From: Ectobacillus panaciterrae DSM 19096
GTDB taxonomy: Bacteria; Bacillota; Bacilli; Bacillales; Bacillaceae_G
Direction: 5' to 3'
Assembly: GCF_000430785.1 (NCBI RefSeq)
Contig: NZ_AUMR01000018.1
Span: forward strand, 1-64,000
Length of the DNA stretch: 64,000 bases
Part shown: piece after piece, positions 17,520 to 26,591 of the stretch
How the letters are laid out: the number at the start of each line of letters is the position of its first letter
Position numbering within the stretch: the stretch's first letter is position 1
Notes under the pieces: generated by a model
Told to the model about the DNA's origin: nothing
Seen by the model: only the letters and a program-made list of their open reading frames with translations
The model's database searches: none
Program-made: the position numbers and the translations under genes

Positions 17520-18764
17520 TTGACTATTGCAGGTTTTATTATCTCAAGTTTCATTTGGTTATTACCGACTGTAAATGCAACTGGCAGCTTTATAACGGAA
17601 ACTTATAACGGCAGAAATTATAAGCTTTATATACCAAGCGGCTATCAAGCCGGAAGTGCAGTTCCGTTAGTTGTGATGCTGCATGGATGTACGCAAGATC
17701 CAGATCAGTTTGCCGCTGGAACACAAATGAACAACCTTGCGGAAACGGAGAATTTCATTGTCATGTATCCGGAACAGACATCCTCTGCAAATTCAAACAA
17801 ATGCTGGAACTGGTTTGCTCCCGCGCATCAATCGCGAGGGAGCGGGGAGCCTGCTCTCATAGCCGGCATGGTCAATCAAGTGAAAAGTACGTATTCTATC
17901 GACAGTAATCGCGTTTTTGTCAGCGGTCTGTCAGCTGGTGCGGCCATGAGCGTCATCATGGGGGCAACTTATCCGGATATATTTGCTGCTATAGGAGTGG
18001 GAGCAGGACTGGAGTATAAAGCGGCAACGAGCTTAACGAACGCGTATACAGCAATGAATAGCGGAGGACCGAATCCCGTTCAGCAAGGAAATGCCGCTTA
18101 TACAGCTATGGGAAGCGCAAAAAGAGCGGTACCCGTAATCGTGTTCCATGGAACATCGGATTACACCGTATATTCGGTAAATGCTCATCAAGTCATTTCT
18201 CAATGGGCTCAAACGAATAATTGCGCTTTAGACAGTGAAGATAATAATAACATTGCTGATGTTGCAGATGAAACCATTACAGGATCTATACCGGGAGGCC
18301 GCTCTTATACGCGCTATGTATATAAAGACAGTAGTGGAGCAGCCATTATGGAGAAGTATATGATTGATAGAATGGGGCATGCTTGGTCGGGCGGAAGCAG
18401 CAGCGGGTCTTACACCGATCCTAGGGGGCCGAATGCAACGCAAATTATCTGGAATTTCTTTAAACATCATCCAATGAATGAAAGTAGAGGCGCAACGCTT
18501 CCAGTAACAATTGCAGCACCGGATGGAGGTACTTATGCAAGTGCTGTCAATGTCACTTTATCTGTAAATGAATCAGCTGCTACATACTATACAACCGATG
18601 GGAGTATCCCGACAATTCATTCCACTCGTTATACAGCGCCAATCCTCATCAGCACTACTGCTACACTGAAATTTTTCAGCATAGATTCAGCAGGCAATCA
18701 AGAAAGCATAAAAACAGAAGCATATAACATCAATGCAAGCGGCTGCGGTTCTTCCATAGCATAG
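17520..18764 (+). CDS. Secreted PHB-depolymerase-family esterase with CHB_HEX C-terminal domain
   Basis: A 414-residue alpha/beta hydrolase of the LpqC/PHB depolymerase esterase group. A hydrophobic signal (FIISSFIWLLPTVNA) ends near residue 20. The oxyanion MLHGCTQD is at 53-60, the nucleophile Ser138 is in GLSAG, the acid is in FHGTSDYTV near 224 and the His in MGHAWSGG near 283. Residues about 320-395 form a chitobiase/beta-hexosaminidase C-terminal-type domain (YYTTDGSIPT), usually a carbohydrate or surface-binding module. The TTG at 17520 is the only start after an in-frame stop; it leaves a signal peptide without basic residues. A GTG frame at 17411 with a much better ribosome binding site enters the same spot one frame off, suggesting a frameshift. 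Confidence 0.85.
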   Translation: MTIAGFIISSFIWLLPTVNATGSFITETYNGRNYKLYIPSGYQAGSAVPLVVMLHGCTQDPDQFAAGTQMNNLAETENFIVMYPEQTSSANSNKCWNWFAPAHQSRGSGEPALIAGMVNQVKSTYSIDSNRVFVSGLSAGAAMSVIMGATYPDIFAAIGVGAGLEYKAATSLTNAYTAMNSGGPNPVQQGNAAYTAMGSAKRAVPVIVFHGTSDYTVYSVNAHQVISQWAQTNNCALDSEDNNNIADVADETITGSIPGGRSYTRYVYKDSSGAAIMEKYMIDRMGHAWSGGSSSGSYTDPRGPNATQIIWNFFKHHPMNESRGATLPVTIAAPDGGTYASAVNVTLSVNESAATYYTTDGSIPTIHSTRYTAPILISTTATLKFFSIDSAGNQESIKTEAYNINASGCGSSIA

Positions 18765-18803
18765 TCACAAAGGATTGCGAAAGTATTTGTGACTATGCTT
18801 TTT
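18763..18803 (+). terminator. Terminator of the esterase gene
   Basis: CATAGTCACAAA..TTTGTGACTATG stem plus T5. Confidence 0.85.
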
Positions 18804-18998
18804 GTAATGTGATGAACTGCATATCTTGATGATAGTCATTTTTTTAATATAAATAGGGAAAATAAAGATATTTTGTATGAAAGCGAGTCTCGCTGCATCA
18901 AATCGTTTACATGGGCTGGAGCTGGTATTATCATAAAGAGAGATTGCAAGAAGAGTTAAAGGAATTTTTTAGCTCTTTACAAGGAAGGGGTACGCAGC

Positions 18999-20021
18999 AT
19001 GAATGAAATCAAACTCCAGGATGCATACAGCCGTCCGCTCCGGGATTTGCGCATTTCTGTCACCGATCGCTGCAACTTTCGGTGTGTATACTGTATGCCG
19101 AGCGATATATTCGGACCGGATTACAGCTTTATGCCAAGAGAAGAGCTATTGACGTTTGAGGAGATTGTACGATTAGCGCGTTTGTTTGTGAATCGCGGCG
19201 TGGAGAAAATCCGTTTAACGGGTGGTGAGCCACTGCTGCGCAAGAATTTCCCTGTCTTGGTATCCATGCTTTCGCAGATTGACGGACTGAAAGATTTGTC
19301 CGTAACTACGAATGGGTTGCTGCTGCGTAAATTTGCGCCGATATTGAAGGAGGCGGGCGTTCATCGCGTGAATGTAAGCTTAGATGCTCTCGATAATGAG
19401 ATTTTTACGAAAATGAACGGTGTGAATGTGCGCTCCGAGTCTGTTTTGTCCGGTATTGATGCAGCAAAAGAAAGCGGACTGACTGTTAAAGTGAATATGG
19501 TAGTGAAGAAAGGCATGAATGATACGGAGATTTTGCCGATGGCGCGTGTCTTCCGGGAAAAGGGGATTACACTCCGCTTTATCGAGTTCATGGATGTAGG
19601 TGCGACAAACGGCTGGAAAATGGATGAGGTTGTCACGAGTAAAGAAATTCACGCTGCTATTCATCGTGAGATGCCGCTTGAGCCGGTGGACCCGAATTAT
19701 TTCGGAGAGGTGGCAAAGCGCTATCGGTATGCCGGAACGGATACGGAAATCGGTTTTATTTCCTCCGTTTCCGCCGCATTTTGCTCATCTTGTACAAGAG
19801 CGCGTTTATCAGCCGATGGCCGTTTGTATACATGTTTGTTTGCTGGAAAAGGCGTTCCGTTTCGGGAGCTTGTTCGTTCTCATGCCGCAGACGATGAAAT
19901 TTTATCAGTGATTGATTCAACTTGGAATAAACGGGATGACCGCTATTCCGAATTGCGTTCTCAATTCTACGAAAGCGGAAAACAGAAAGAGCGCATCGAA
20001 ATGTCATATATCGGAGGATAA
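18999..20021 (+). CDS. moaA: GTP 3',8-cyclase MoaA
   Basis: A 340-residue radical SAM enzyme for the first step of molybdenum cofactor synthesis (GTP to 3',8-cyclo-GTP). The SAM cluster CNFRCVYC is at about residues 25-32 and the C-terminal substrate-binding cluster [19 protein letters not shown] at about 257-275. The protein ends in Gly-Gly, as functional MoaA must. AAGGAAGGGG precedes the ATG. It heads a run with moaB; moaC, the usual partner for the next step, is not in the window. Confidence 0.97.
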   Translation: MNEIKLQDAYSRPLRDLRISVTDRCNFRCVYCMPSDIFGPDYSFMPREELLTFEEIVRLARLFVNRGVEKIRLTGGEPLLRKNFPVLVSMLSQIDGLKDLSVTTNGLLLRKFAPILKEAGVHRVNVSLDALDNEIFTKMNGVNVRSESVLSGIDAAKESGLTVKVNMVVKKGMNDTEILPMARVFREKGITLRFIEFMDVGATNGWKMDEVVTSKEIHAAIHREMPLEPVDPNYFGEVAKRYRYAGTDTEIGFISSVSAAFCSSCTRARLSADGRLYTCLFAGKGVPFRELVRSHAADDEILSVIDSTWNKRDDRYSELRSQFYESGKQKERIEMSYIGG

Positions 20022-20024
20022 AAT

Positions 20025-20534
20025 ATGAGTGTCCAAGAGCATAAGCAAAAAGCGAAGCAGCATGTGCGCTGTAAGGTTGTAACAATTTCTGATACGCGCA
20101 CAAAGGAAACGGATAAAAGCGGAGCGCTTATGATTTCGCTTTTAGAGGAGCACGGTTATGAAGTAACTTCGTATGAAATCGTAAAAGACGACCAAGCGTC
20201 CATTCAAGAAGCCATTGTATCAGGGTGTGACCGCTCGGATGTAGACGTAGTGCTGACAAACGGCGGAACGGGTATTACAAAAAGAGATGTGACCATTGAA
20301 GCTGTGAAGGAATTAATTGATAAAGAAATTGTCGGGTTCGGGGAATTGTTCCGCATGTTGAGTTATACGGAAGATATCGGAAGCGCTGCGATTTTAAGCA
20401 GAGCAATTGCAGGAACAATCGGAAATAAAGCGGTGTTTTCTACACCGGGTTCAAGCGGAGCAGTCCGTTTGGCTATGACGAAGCTCATTCTTCCTGAGCT
20501 CAGACACGTTGTATGGGAATTGAACCGCCAATGA
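20025..20534 (+). CDS. moaB: MoaB/MogA-type molybdopterin adenylyltransferase
   Basis: A 169-residue MPT-binding protein of the MoaB/Mog family, which adenylates molybdopterin before metal insertion. Diagnostic segments are TISDTRTKETDKSG near residue 20, LTNGGTGITKRDVT near 80-93 and the FSTPGSSGAV loop near 146. It follows moaA by three bases with CGGAGGA as ribosome binding site, so the two are co-transcribed. A terminator follows. Confidence 0.95.
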   Translation: MSVQEHKQKAKQHVRCKVVTISDTRTKETDKSGALMISLLEEHGYEVTSYEIVKDDQASIQEAIVSGCDRSDVDVVLTNGGTGITKRDVTIEAVKELIDKEIVGFGELFRMLSYTEDIGSAAILSRAIAGTIGNKAVFSTPGSSGAVRLAMTKLILPELRHVVWELNRQ

Positions 20535-20544
20535 AATAAAATAT

Positions 20545-20588
20545 GAAAACAGCCGCTCTTTCATATTCTAGAGAGGCTGTTTTTGCGA
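20545..20588 (+). terminator. Terminator after moaAB
   Basis: AAACAGCC..GGCTGTTTTT stem-loop. Confidence 0.8.
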
Positions 20589-20808
20589 GCACTAATAAGG
20601 CAGAACAAATGTACACAAAAAATTCATGAGAGAATATAAAACTCCTGATTTAATACTTTCTTTTTATTCTTTATAATCATTATGTCCGCCTCGTTGATAA
20701 TAAGAGTTTGTTATCGCTTTATGATATAATATTTTCAAATTTCAAATAGAAGCGCTATTTTATATTGTATAAGGATTGTGAATAAACAACTTGAAAGGGG
20801 AATCTTCT

Positions 20809-22074
20809 ATGACATTGTTTCGTAAGCCTATCCCTGTTGAAGAAGCTGTCAAAAGGGGAATGGAAGTGCAGCAGATTACAAAGGAAGAAATGGTAACGCT
20901 CGAAGAAAGCGCAGGGAGAGTGCTTGCCAAGGATATGTATGCGCCTCATCCTGTACCATGGTTTCTTCGTTCGCCTTATGATGGTTACGCGGTAAATGCT
21001 GAAGCGACAAAAGCTGCAGGAGAAAACAGTCCGATTTGGCTTGAGGTATTGGGGACAATCGGTGCCGGAGATGTATGGGAAGGAACGGTAGAAATCAATC
21101 AAGCTGTAAAAATCATGACAGGTGCCGCTGTGCCAAAAGGTGCAACTGCTATCATCATGCGGGAGCTGACGCTGGAAGAGGTACGAGAAGGCAAAACATA
21201 TGTCCGGATTAAGCGGCGCTTAAAGGACGGGGAAAACGTGAGTCAAATCGGCGAGGATATGAAAGAAGGGCAGCTTCTTGTACATAAGGGCACATTCATC
21301 AATGCGGGCGTTGCTGCTTTGCTTGCTACATTCGGATATGAAACTGTGCCTGTTTGCAAAAAGCCGCGAGTCGGAATCATCGCGACAGGAAATGAGCTGC
21401 TAAATCTGGGAGAGGAGCTGCAGCCGGGAAAAATCCGCAACAGCAACGCTTATATGCTGCAGGCGCAAGTGATTCGAAGCGGTGCGGAACCTGTGTACTT
21501 CGGGAAAGTGGGAGACACATTTGAAAGCACGGTGCAAGTTATGGAAAAGGCTATGAAGGAAACAGATCTTGTGCTGACGACAGGAGGCGTTTCTGTAGGA
21601 GACTTCGACTACATTCCAAAAGCATATGAAGCGCTGGGGGCAAAGCTGCTGTTCAATAAAATCGCGATGCGGCCCGGCAGTGTGACTTCCGCAGCGACGG
21701 CAGGGGATAAGCTGCTATTTGGCCTTTCCGGAAATCCTTCTGCATGCTATGTCGGATTCGAACTGTTTGCCAGACCTGTCATCCGCACGATGCTCAACAT
21801 GGATAAGCCTTATCTTCAAAAGATACAAGCCATGCTCAAAACAGATATTGTAAAGGCAAATCCGTTCAACCGATATGTTCGCAGCAAGCTTTCTTTTTCG
21901 GAAGGGCGCACGTATGTCGAGCCTTCGGGAAGAGACAAGTCCAATATGGTATCTTCGCTTGCCGGGGCGAATTGCCTTGCTGTTTTGCCTGGCGGTACAA
22001 GAGGCTGGGAAGCTGGCAGCATCGTGGATGTATTATTGCTTGATGATCAAGAAGGTATGGCGATATGGGAGTAG
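20809..22074 (+). CDS. moeA: Molybdopterin molybdenumtransferase MoeA
   Basis: A 421-residue enzyme that inserts molybdate into adenylated molybdopterin. The MoCF-biosynthesis domain shows TTGGVSVGDFDY and LFGLSGNPSACYVGFELF; the N-terminal part has PWFLRSPYDGYAVNA. The start is the ATG at 20809, with GAAAGGGGA eleven bases upstream; an in-frame TTG at 20791 overlaps that ribosome binding site and is rejected. It overlaps mobB by 10 bp. Confidence 0.96.
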   Translation: MTLFRKPIPVEEAVKRGMEVQQITKEEMVTLEESAGRVLAKDMYAPHPVPWFLRSPYDGYAVNAEATKAAGENSPIWLEVLGTIGAGDVWEGTVEINQAVKIMTGAAVPKGATAIIMRELTLEEVREGKTYVRIKRRLKDGENVSQIGEDMKEGQLLVHKGTFINAGVAALLATFGYETVPVCKKPRVGIIATGNELLNLGEELQPGKIRNSNAYMLQAQVIRSGAEPVYFGKVGDTFESTVQVMEKAMKETDLVLTTGGVSVGDFDYIPKAYEALGAKLLFNKIAMRPGSVTSAATAGDKLLFGLSGNPSACYVGFELFARPVIRTMLNMDKPYLQKIQAMLKTDIVKANPFNRYVRSKLSFSEGRTYVEPSGRDKSNMVSSLAGANCLAVLPGGTRGWEAGSIVDVLLLDDQEGMAIWE

Positions 22075-22565
22075 AACCGTTTATTTTGCAGATTGTCGGT
22101 TACCAAAACAGCGGAAAAACAACAGTGACCGAGAAAGTGATTCGCCGTTTAAGCCAGAAAGGGTACAAGGTCGGCGCCTTGAAACATCATGGTCATGGCG
22201 GAACACCGGACATGCCGGGCGGAAAAGATTCAACACGGCATTTAGAGGCTGGAGCTGCAGCAGCCGGCGTAGAGGGAGAAGGGCTGTTTCTTCTCTCTGT
22301 AAATGGAGATGGGAATTGGATTGATATATATAAACAGCTTGGAGTCGATATTCTTATCATAGAAGGATACAAAAGAAAACCGTACAAAAAAATCGTATGC
22401 ATCAGAAACGAAGAAGATACGGTTCTATTAGAAGAACTGACTAACGTTATTGCGGTTATATCATGGATTCCGATAGAACATCGGGAAAATGTATTTTTCG
22501 TACAAAATGAAGAAGCATATTTGTTGTGGATTGAGGAGTATGTAAAGGGAAGAAAGCATGATTAA
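22065..22565 (+). CDS. mobB: MobB, GTP-binding Mo-cofactor guanylation adapter
   Basis: A 166-residue P-loop protein: Walker A GYQNSGKTT at about residues 12-20, followed by the family motif KHHGHGG and an IIEGYKRKPYKK block. MobB assists MobA in making the MGD form of the cofactor, which formate dehydrogenases need. The ATG lies inside the end of moeA (10-bp overlap), so translation is coupled. mobA is not in the window. Confidence 0.94.
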   Translation: MGVEPFILQIVGYQNSGKTTVTEKVIRRLSQKGYKVGALKHHGHGGTPDMPGGKDSTRHLEAGAAAAGVEGEGLFLLSVNGDGNWIDIYKQLGVDILIIEGYKRKPYKKIVCIRNEEDTVLLEELTNVIAVISWIPIEHRENVFFVQNEEAYLLWIEEYVKGRKHD

Positions 22566-22581
22566 GGCTGCAATGTTTGGT

Positions 22582-22706
22582 CTATATATGAGTGAATGAT
22601 AATTTCGACATTTCCATGTGCTATGTGCAACCAAAAGGGAGTTTTCCCTTTGTTCTACGTGGCAAACGATAGATATGTCGGAATAACAAAGGGGACTTAT
22701 ATAAAG
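22582..22706. repeat. Dispersed repeat, copy R3: head-to-head fusion of two right ends
   Basis: The left half (CTATATATGAGTGAATGATAATTTCGACATTTCCATGTGC..) is the R1 right end in reverse. The right half (TTCCCTTTGTTCTACGTGGCAAACGATAGATATGTCGGAATAACAAA..ACTTATATA) is the R4/R6 right end forward. The halves meet at AAGGGAGTTTTCCCTT, so the whole unit can fold as a long imperfect hairpin. It starts 17 bp after mobB stops. Confidence 0.75.
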
Positions 22707-22787
22707 CATATACCGGAAAAACAGTATATAGCTAGATTTACCCAAAATATGATATATTTATATTGTGAAAAGAGAAGTTCATTGATA

Positions 22788-22916
22788 TAGGATAACGCAT
22801 AGATTGCTTTCGCATCCTGTGCTTCCTGCAGGATAGATAACAAGTATTCGCAACGCCCCACCGTGAAACGGTTTATGTAAAATTCTTTTACAGCTGTTTT
22901 GTGGTGGGGTTTTTCG
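22788..22916 (+). promoter_or_regulatory. Leader with long terminator-like hairpin ahead of formate dehydrogenase
   Basis: Between 22855 and 22911 CCCCACC..AAACGG..TGTAAAA-TTC-TTTTACA..CTGTTT..GGTGGGG pairs almost end to end and is followed by T5, an intrinsic terminator about 25 bp before the fdh start. A shorter hairpin (GCATCCTG..CAGGAT region, 22812-22834) lies upstream. Either the transcript is attenuated (for example by molybdenum cofactor or formate status) or this ends an unseen upstream transcript. It does not match the riboswitch consensus sequences I know. Confidence 0.5.
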
Positions 22917-22939
22917 TCTTTATCAAAGGGGGAGCTGTG

Positions 22940-25888
22940 TTGAGGGAAAAAGTGAGTGTTCAAATCAATGGAACAACGCATGAAACAGAGCAGGGAACGA
23001 GAATTTTAGACTATCTGCTCGGGCAAGAAATTGAACATCCGCATATTTGCTACTCACCTGCGCTGGGACCTGTGCAAACTTGTGATACGTGCATGTGTGA
23101 GATTGACGGTAAGATTATGAGAGCATGTTCGACATACATAGAAAATGGAATGAGTATCCGGACTGCTTCAGAAAGAGCGAAGGCTGCCCAGACGGAAGCT
23201 ATGGATCGAATATTGGAAAACCATATGCTGTATTGTACGGTGTGCGATAACAATAACGGAAATTGCCGGGTGCATAATACAGCCGAGCTTCTAGAGGTAG
23301 AGCACCAAACGCGCCCGTTTCGCGAAAAGGGTTATGACACGGATACATCTCATCCGTTTTATCGATACGATCCCGATCAATGTATTTTATGTGGACGCTG
23401 CGTTGAGGTTTGTCAAGACGTGCAAGTAAACGAAACGCTGACGATTGATTGGGAGCGCAGCATGCCGCGCGTCATTTGGGATAAAGATACGAAAATCAAT
23501 GATTCCTCTTGTGTATCCTGCGGACAATGCGTAACGGTTTGTCCGTGCAATGCGCTGATGGAAAAATCGATGCTTGGGGAAGCTGGATTCATGAGCGGCA
23601 TCGACAAGGATTTGCTGAATCCAATGATTAACTTTGTTAAAGAGGTCGAACCTGGATACAGCGGTATTTTTGCAGTTTCCGAGGTTGAGGCGGCAATGCG
23701 TGATACGCGCACGAAAAAAACGAAAACAGTCTGTACATTCTGCGGTGTAGGCTGCTCCTTCGAAGTATGGACGAAAGGACGTCATATCTTGAAGATTGAG
23801 CCGACTGAAGATGCGCCTGTTAACAGCATTTCCACCTGCATAAAAGGCAAATTCGGCTGGGATTTCGTAAATAGCGATCAGCGCTTAACGACTCCCCTTG
23901 TTCGAAAGGGAGAAGCGTTCGTTCCGGCGACTTGGGATGAAGCGCTGACGTTGATTGCTGAAAAAATGGGATATATCAAGGAAACATACGGCAGCAATGC
24001 ACTTGGGTTTGTAAGCTCTTCTAAAACTACTAACGAAGAAGCATATTTGATGCAAAAGCTGGCACGTCAAATCTTTGAAACTAACAATGTCGACAACTGC
24101 TCCCGATACTGTCAATCTCCGGCCACAGACGCCCTGCTTTCTACAGTCGGCTACGGCGGAGATTCTGGTACGATACAAGATATTGAAAGTGCAGACCTTG
24201 TAATAATCGTGGGGGCGAACCCTACTGAAGGTCATCCCGTTCTGGCGACGCGCGTGAAGCGCGCCAAGAAACTGCATGGTCAAAAATTGGTTGTTTCCGA
24301 TCTTCGCAAGCATGAAATGGCGGAGCGCTCGGATTTGTTCCTGCATCCGAAGCAGGGTACGGATTTTGTTTGGCTCACCGCCGTTGCCAAATATATAATA
24401 GACCAAGGATGGCACGATGAAGCATTTATTAGAGCTCGCGTGAATGACTTCGAGGAGTATATGAAGCTATTAGAAAAGTATCCGCTTACATATGCAGAAG
24501 AGGTGACGGGTCTTCCGAAAGAGCAGCTTATCCAAACAGCAAAAATGATTCATGAAGCAGGTAGTACGTGCGTGCTGTGGGGAATGGGAGTTACGCAAAA
24601 TGTGGCAGGCTCTCACACGTCCGCCGCTATTTCCAACCTTCTCCTTGTGACAGGGAACTACGGCCGTACGGGGACCGGAGCATATCCCCTTCGCGGTCAC
24701 AATAACGTACAAGGTGCATGCGATATGGGAAGTCTTCCTCACTTGCTTCCGGGAAACCAAAAGGTCGCGGATGATGCAGCGCGTGCTCGCTTTGAGAAAG
24801 CGTATGGCGTGATAATCTCGAATAAGCCGGGCATGACAAATATCGATATGCTGAGGGCTGTATTAAGAGGCGAGTTAAAAGCGATGTATCTTATGGGTGA
24901 GGATATGGCATGGATTGATGCCAATGCAACGCATGTGCATGAAGCGCTGAGTCAGTTGGATTTCTTCGTCGTGCAAGATATATTCTTCACAAAAACGGCC
25001 CAATTTGCGGATGTGATTCTTCCGGCCGCTCCATCTCTTGAGAAAGACGGAACTTTTACAAATACGGAGCGCCGCATTCAGCGTTTGTATGAGGTATTCG
25101 AGCCGCTTGCAGATTCCAAGCCTGATTGGCAAATCATTCAAGAAATCGCCAAGCGTATGGGGGCGGATTGGAATTATGCGCATCCGAGCGAAATCATGGA
25201 CGAAATCGCAAGCCTGTCTCCGATATTTGCAGGTGTCTCCTATGAACGTCTGGAAGGATGGAAGAGCTTGATTTGGCCGGTGCAAAAGAATGGTACGGAC
25301 GAACCGCTTCTTTACACAGAGCGCTTCAATTTCCCTGACGGCAAAGCGCGTTTCTCCCTTGTCGAATATGTGCCGCCTGTTGAGTATCTGAAGGAATTCG
25401 ATCTTATTTTAAACAACGGCCGGTTATTGGAGCATTTCCATGAAGGTAATTTGACGAATAAATCAAAAGGAATTCAATATAAAGTGCCGGATGTCTTCGT
25501 GGAAGTTTCTCGTGAACTTGCGAAAGAAAGAGGCGTAAAAGACGGTACTTTAGTGCGGCTCGCTTCGCCGTACGGTGCAATTAAGCTTCGTGCTGTTGTG
25601 ACAGACCGCGTGCAGGCAAACGAACTGTATGTGCCGATGCATTCCGTCAGTCACGAAAATGCAATTAATATGCTGACAGGAAATGCGGTGGACGTTCGCA
25701 CGCAAACACCAGCATATAAACAAACGAAGGTGTGCATGGAAGTGCTGGAAGAGAAGGGAACGAGACCGCTTCCGATGTACAATCCGCGCTATGCCGTACG
25801 CAATCCGCAGCTTGGCGTGCAGGTAGAACGGAAATGGAAAAGAGCAGATTACGTACCGATTGCGGACGCAGCAGGAGGGAAGAAATAA
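22940..25888 (+). CDS. fdhA: Formate dehydrogenase alpha subunit, molybdopterin type (YrhE/YjgC-like)
   Basis: About 982 residues. The N-terminal 2Fe-2S ferredoxin-like domain has CYSPALGPVQTCDTCMC. A His/Cys 4Fe-4S motif (HMLYCTVCDNNNGNC) and two ferredoxin 4Fe-4S motifs (CILCGRCVEVC, CVSCGQCVTVC) follow, then the catalytic domain with CTFCGVGCSFEVW. The active-site ligand is Cys (RYCQSPAT), not selenocysteine. A molydopterin-dinucleotide-binding domain is at the C-terminus. The start is TTG at 22940, five bases after AAAGGGGGAG; upstream in-frame GTG codons overlap the hairpin or the ribosome binding site. Cytoplasmic, since there is no Tat signal. The DUF1641 gene overlaps its stop (TAATG). 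Confidence 0.93.
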   Translation: MREKVSVQINGTTHETEQGTRILDYLLGQEIEHPHICYSPALGPVQTCDTCMCEIDGKIMRACSTYIENGMSIRTASERAKAAQTEAMDRILENHMLYCTVCDNNNGNCRVHNTAELLEVEHQTRPFREKGYDTDTSHPFYRYDPDQCILCGRCVEVCQDVQVNETLTIDWERSMPRVIWDKDTKINDSSCVSCGQCVTVCPCNALMEKSMLGEAGFMSGIDKDLLNPMINFVKEVEPGYSGIFAVSEVEAAMRDTRTKKTKTVCTFCGVGCSFEVWTKGRHILKIEPTEDAPVNSISTCIKGKFGWDFVNSDQRLTTPLVRKGEAFVPATWDEALTLIAEKMGYIKETYGSNALGFVSSSKTTNEEAYLMQKLARQIFETNNVDNCSRYCQSPATDALLSTVGYGGDSGTIQDIESADLVIIVGANPTEGHPVLATRVKRAKKLHGQKLVVSDLRKHEMAERSDLFLHPKQGTDFVWLTAVAKYIIDQGWHDEAFIRARVNDFEEYMKLLEKYPLTYAEEVTGLPKEQLIQTAKMIHEAGSTCVLWGMGVTQNVAGSHTSAAISNLLLVTGNYGRTGTGAYPLRGHNNVQGACDMGSLPHLLPGNQKVADDAARARFEKAYGVIISNKPGMTNIDMLRAVLRGELKAMYLMGEDMAWIDANATHVHEALSQLDFFVVQDIFFTKTAQFADVILPAAPSLEKDGTFTNTERRIQRLYEVFEPLADSKPDWQIIQEIAKRMGADWNYAHPSEIMDEIASLSPIFAGVSYERLEGWKSLIWPVQKNGTDEPLLYTERFNFPDGKARFSLVEYVPPVEYLKEFDLILNNGRLLEHFHEGNLTNKSKGIQYKVPDVFVEVSRELAKERGVKDGTLVRLASPYGAIKLRAVVTDRVQANELYVPMHSVSHENAINMLTGNAVDVRTQTPAYKQTKVCMEVLEEKGTRPLPMYNPRYAVRNPQLGVQVERKWKRADYVPIADAAGGKK

Positions 25889-26370
25889 TGGCAAAGCCTA
25901 TTACAAATGTTGTTAAGCCTATAATGAGCGAAAAAGAGAAACAGCAGCAATCTCTTGATCATGTTGTGCAAGACTTGGCTCAAAATGCGGATGGGATCAG
26001 AGAAACCATTCAGCTTTTGCAAGAATTGCATGAGAGCGGTGTATTAGAAGGACTGAATAGCCTTCTTAAGGCGAAAGAGGATGTCGCAAAAATTGCCGTT
26101 GGACAAATGACGCGGCCGCCTGTTACAAACGCTATCAATAATGCGGTGGCAGCAGCCGGAGTGCTGACAGAGCTGGATCCGCAAATGACAAAAAAGCTGA
26201 CGCGCAGCGTAGCGAATGGCCTGCAAAAAGCGGAGGAGGGACTGCAGGCAGATACGAAGGTAGGCATATTGGATATAATGAAAGCACTGAAAGATCCCGA
26301 CATCAACAGAGCAGTCGGGTTTGGTCTGAATCTATTAAAAGGTGTTGGAGAAGGGCTGAAAGAGAAGTAA
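25888..26370 (+). CDS. DUF1641 protein, formate dehydrogenase partner (YrhD/YjgD-like)
   Basis: A 160-residue, Gln/Leu-rich helical protein with the DUF1641 C-terminal segment DILDMKALKDPDINRAVGF-like (here MKALKDPDINRAVGFGLNLL). B. subtilis YrhD and YjgD have the same size and follow the corresponding dehydrogenase genes. The ATG overlaps the dehydrogenase stop as TAATG, with AGGAGGGAAG as ribosome binding site; longer in-frame extensions inside fdhA are rejected. It may act as an accessory subunit or chaperone. Confidence 0.92.
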   Translation: MAKPITNVVKPIMSEKEKQQQSLDHVVQDLAQNADGIRETIQLLQELHESGVLEGLNSLLKAKEDVAKIAVGQMTRPPVTNAINNAVAAAGVLTELDPQMTKKLTRSVANGLQKAEEGLQADTKVGILDIMKALKDPDINRAVGFGLNLLKGVGEGLKEK

Positions 26371-26591
26371 CATCAAATACAGCTTCGACCGTTCTCTAGA
26401 ATGAAAAACGAACGGTCGAACATATAGAAAAAGTGAAAGCATCAGAAATGAAGAGAAACTTGACAAGCGGTGAAAAATTCATGACATAAGCCGGAAATCA
26501 GGTATAATAAATGAAGTATTTGTTGAAAAAAGGTATAAAGGTAAACAGTTGTTTACATATATAAAATATATGAATTTTGCAGGTGCAGCAT

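Noticed and set aside
18911-19006. 31-aa frame ([20 protein letters not shown]..) whose stop overlaps the moaA start
   Set aside because: The overlap is tempting for translational coupling, but there is no ribosome binding site and no known match.
25732-25887. Upstream extension of the DUF1641 frame inside the formate dehydrogenase gene
   Set aside because: The ATG at 25888 has an ideal AGGAGGGAAG and gives exactly the family length.
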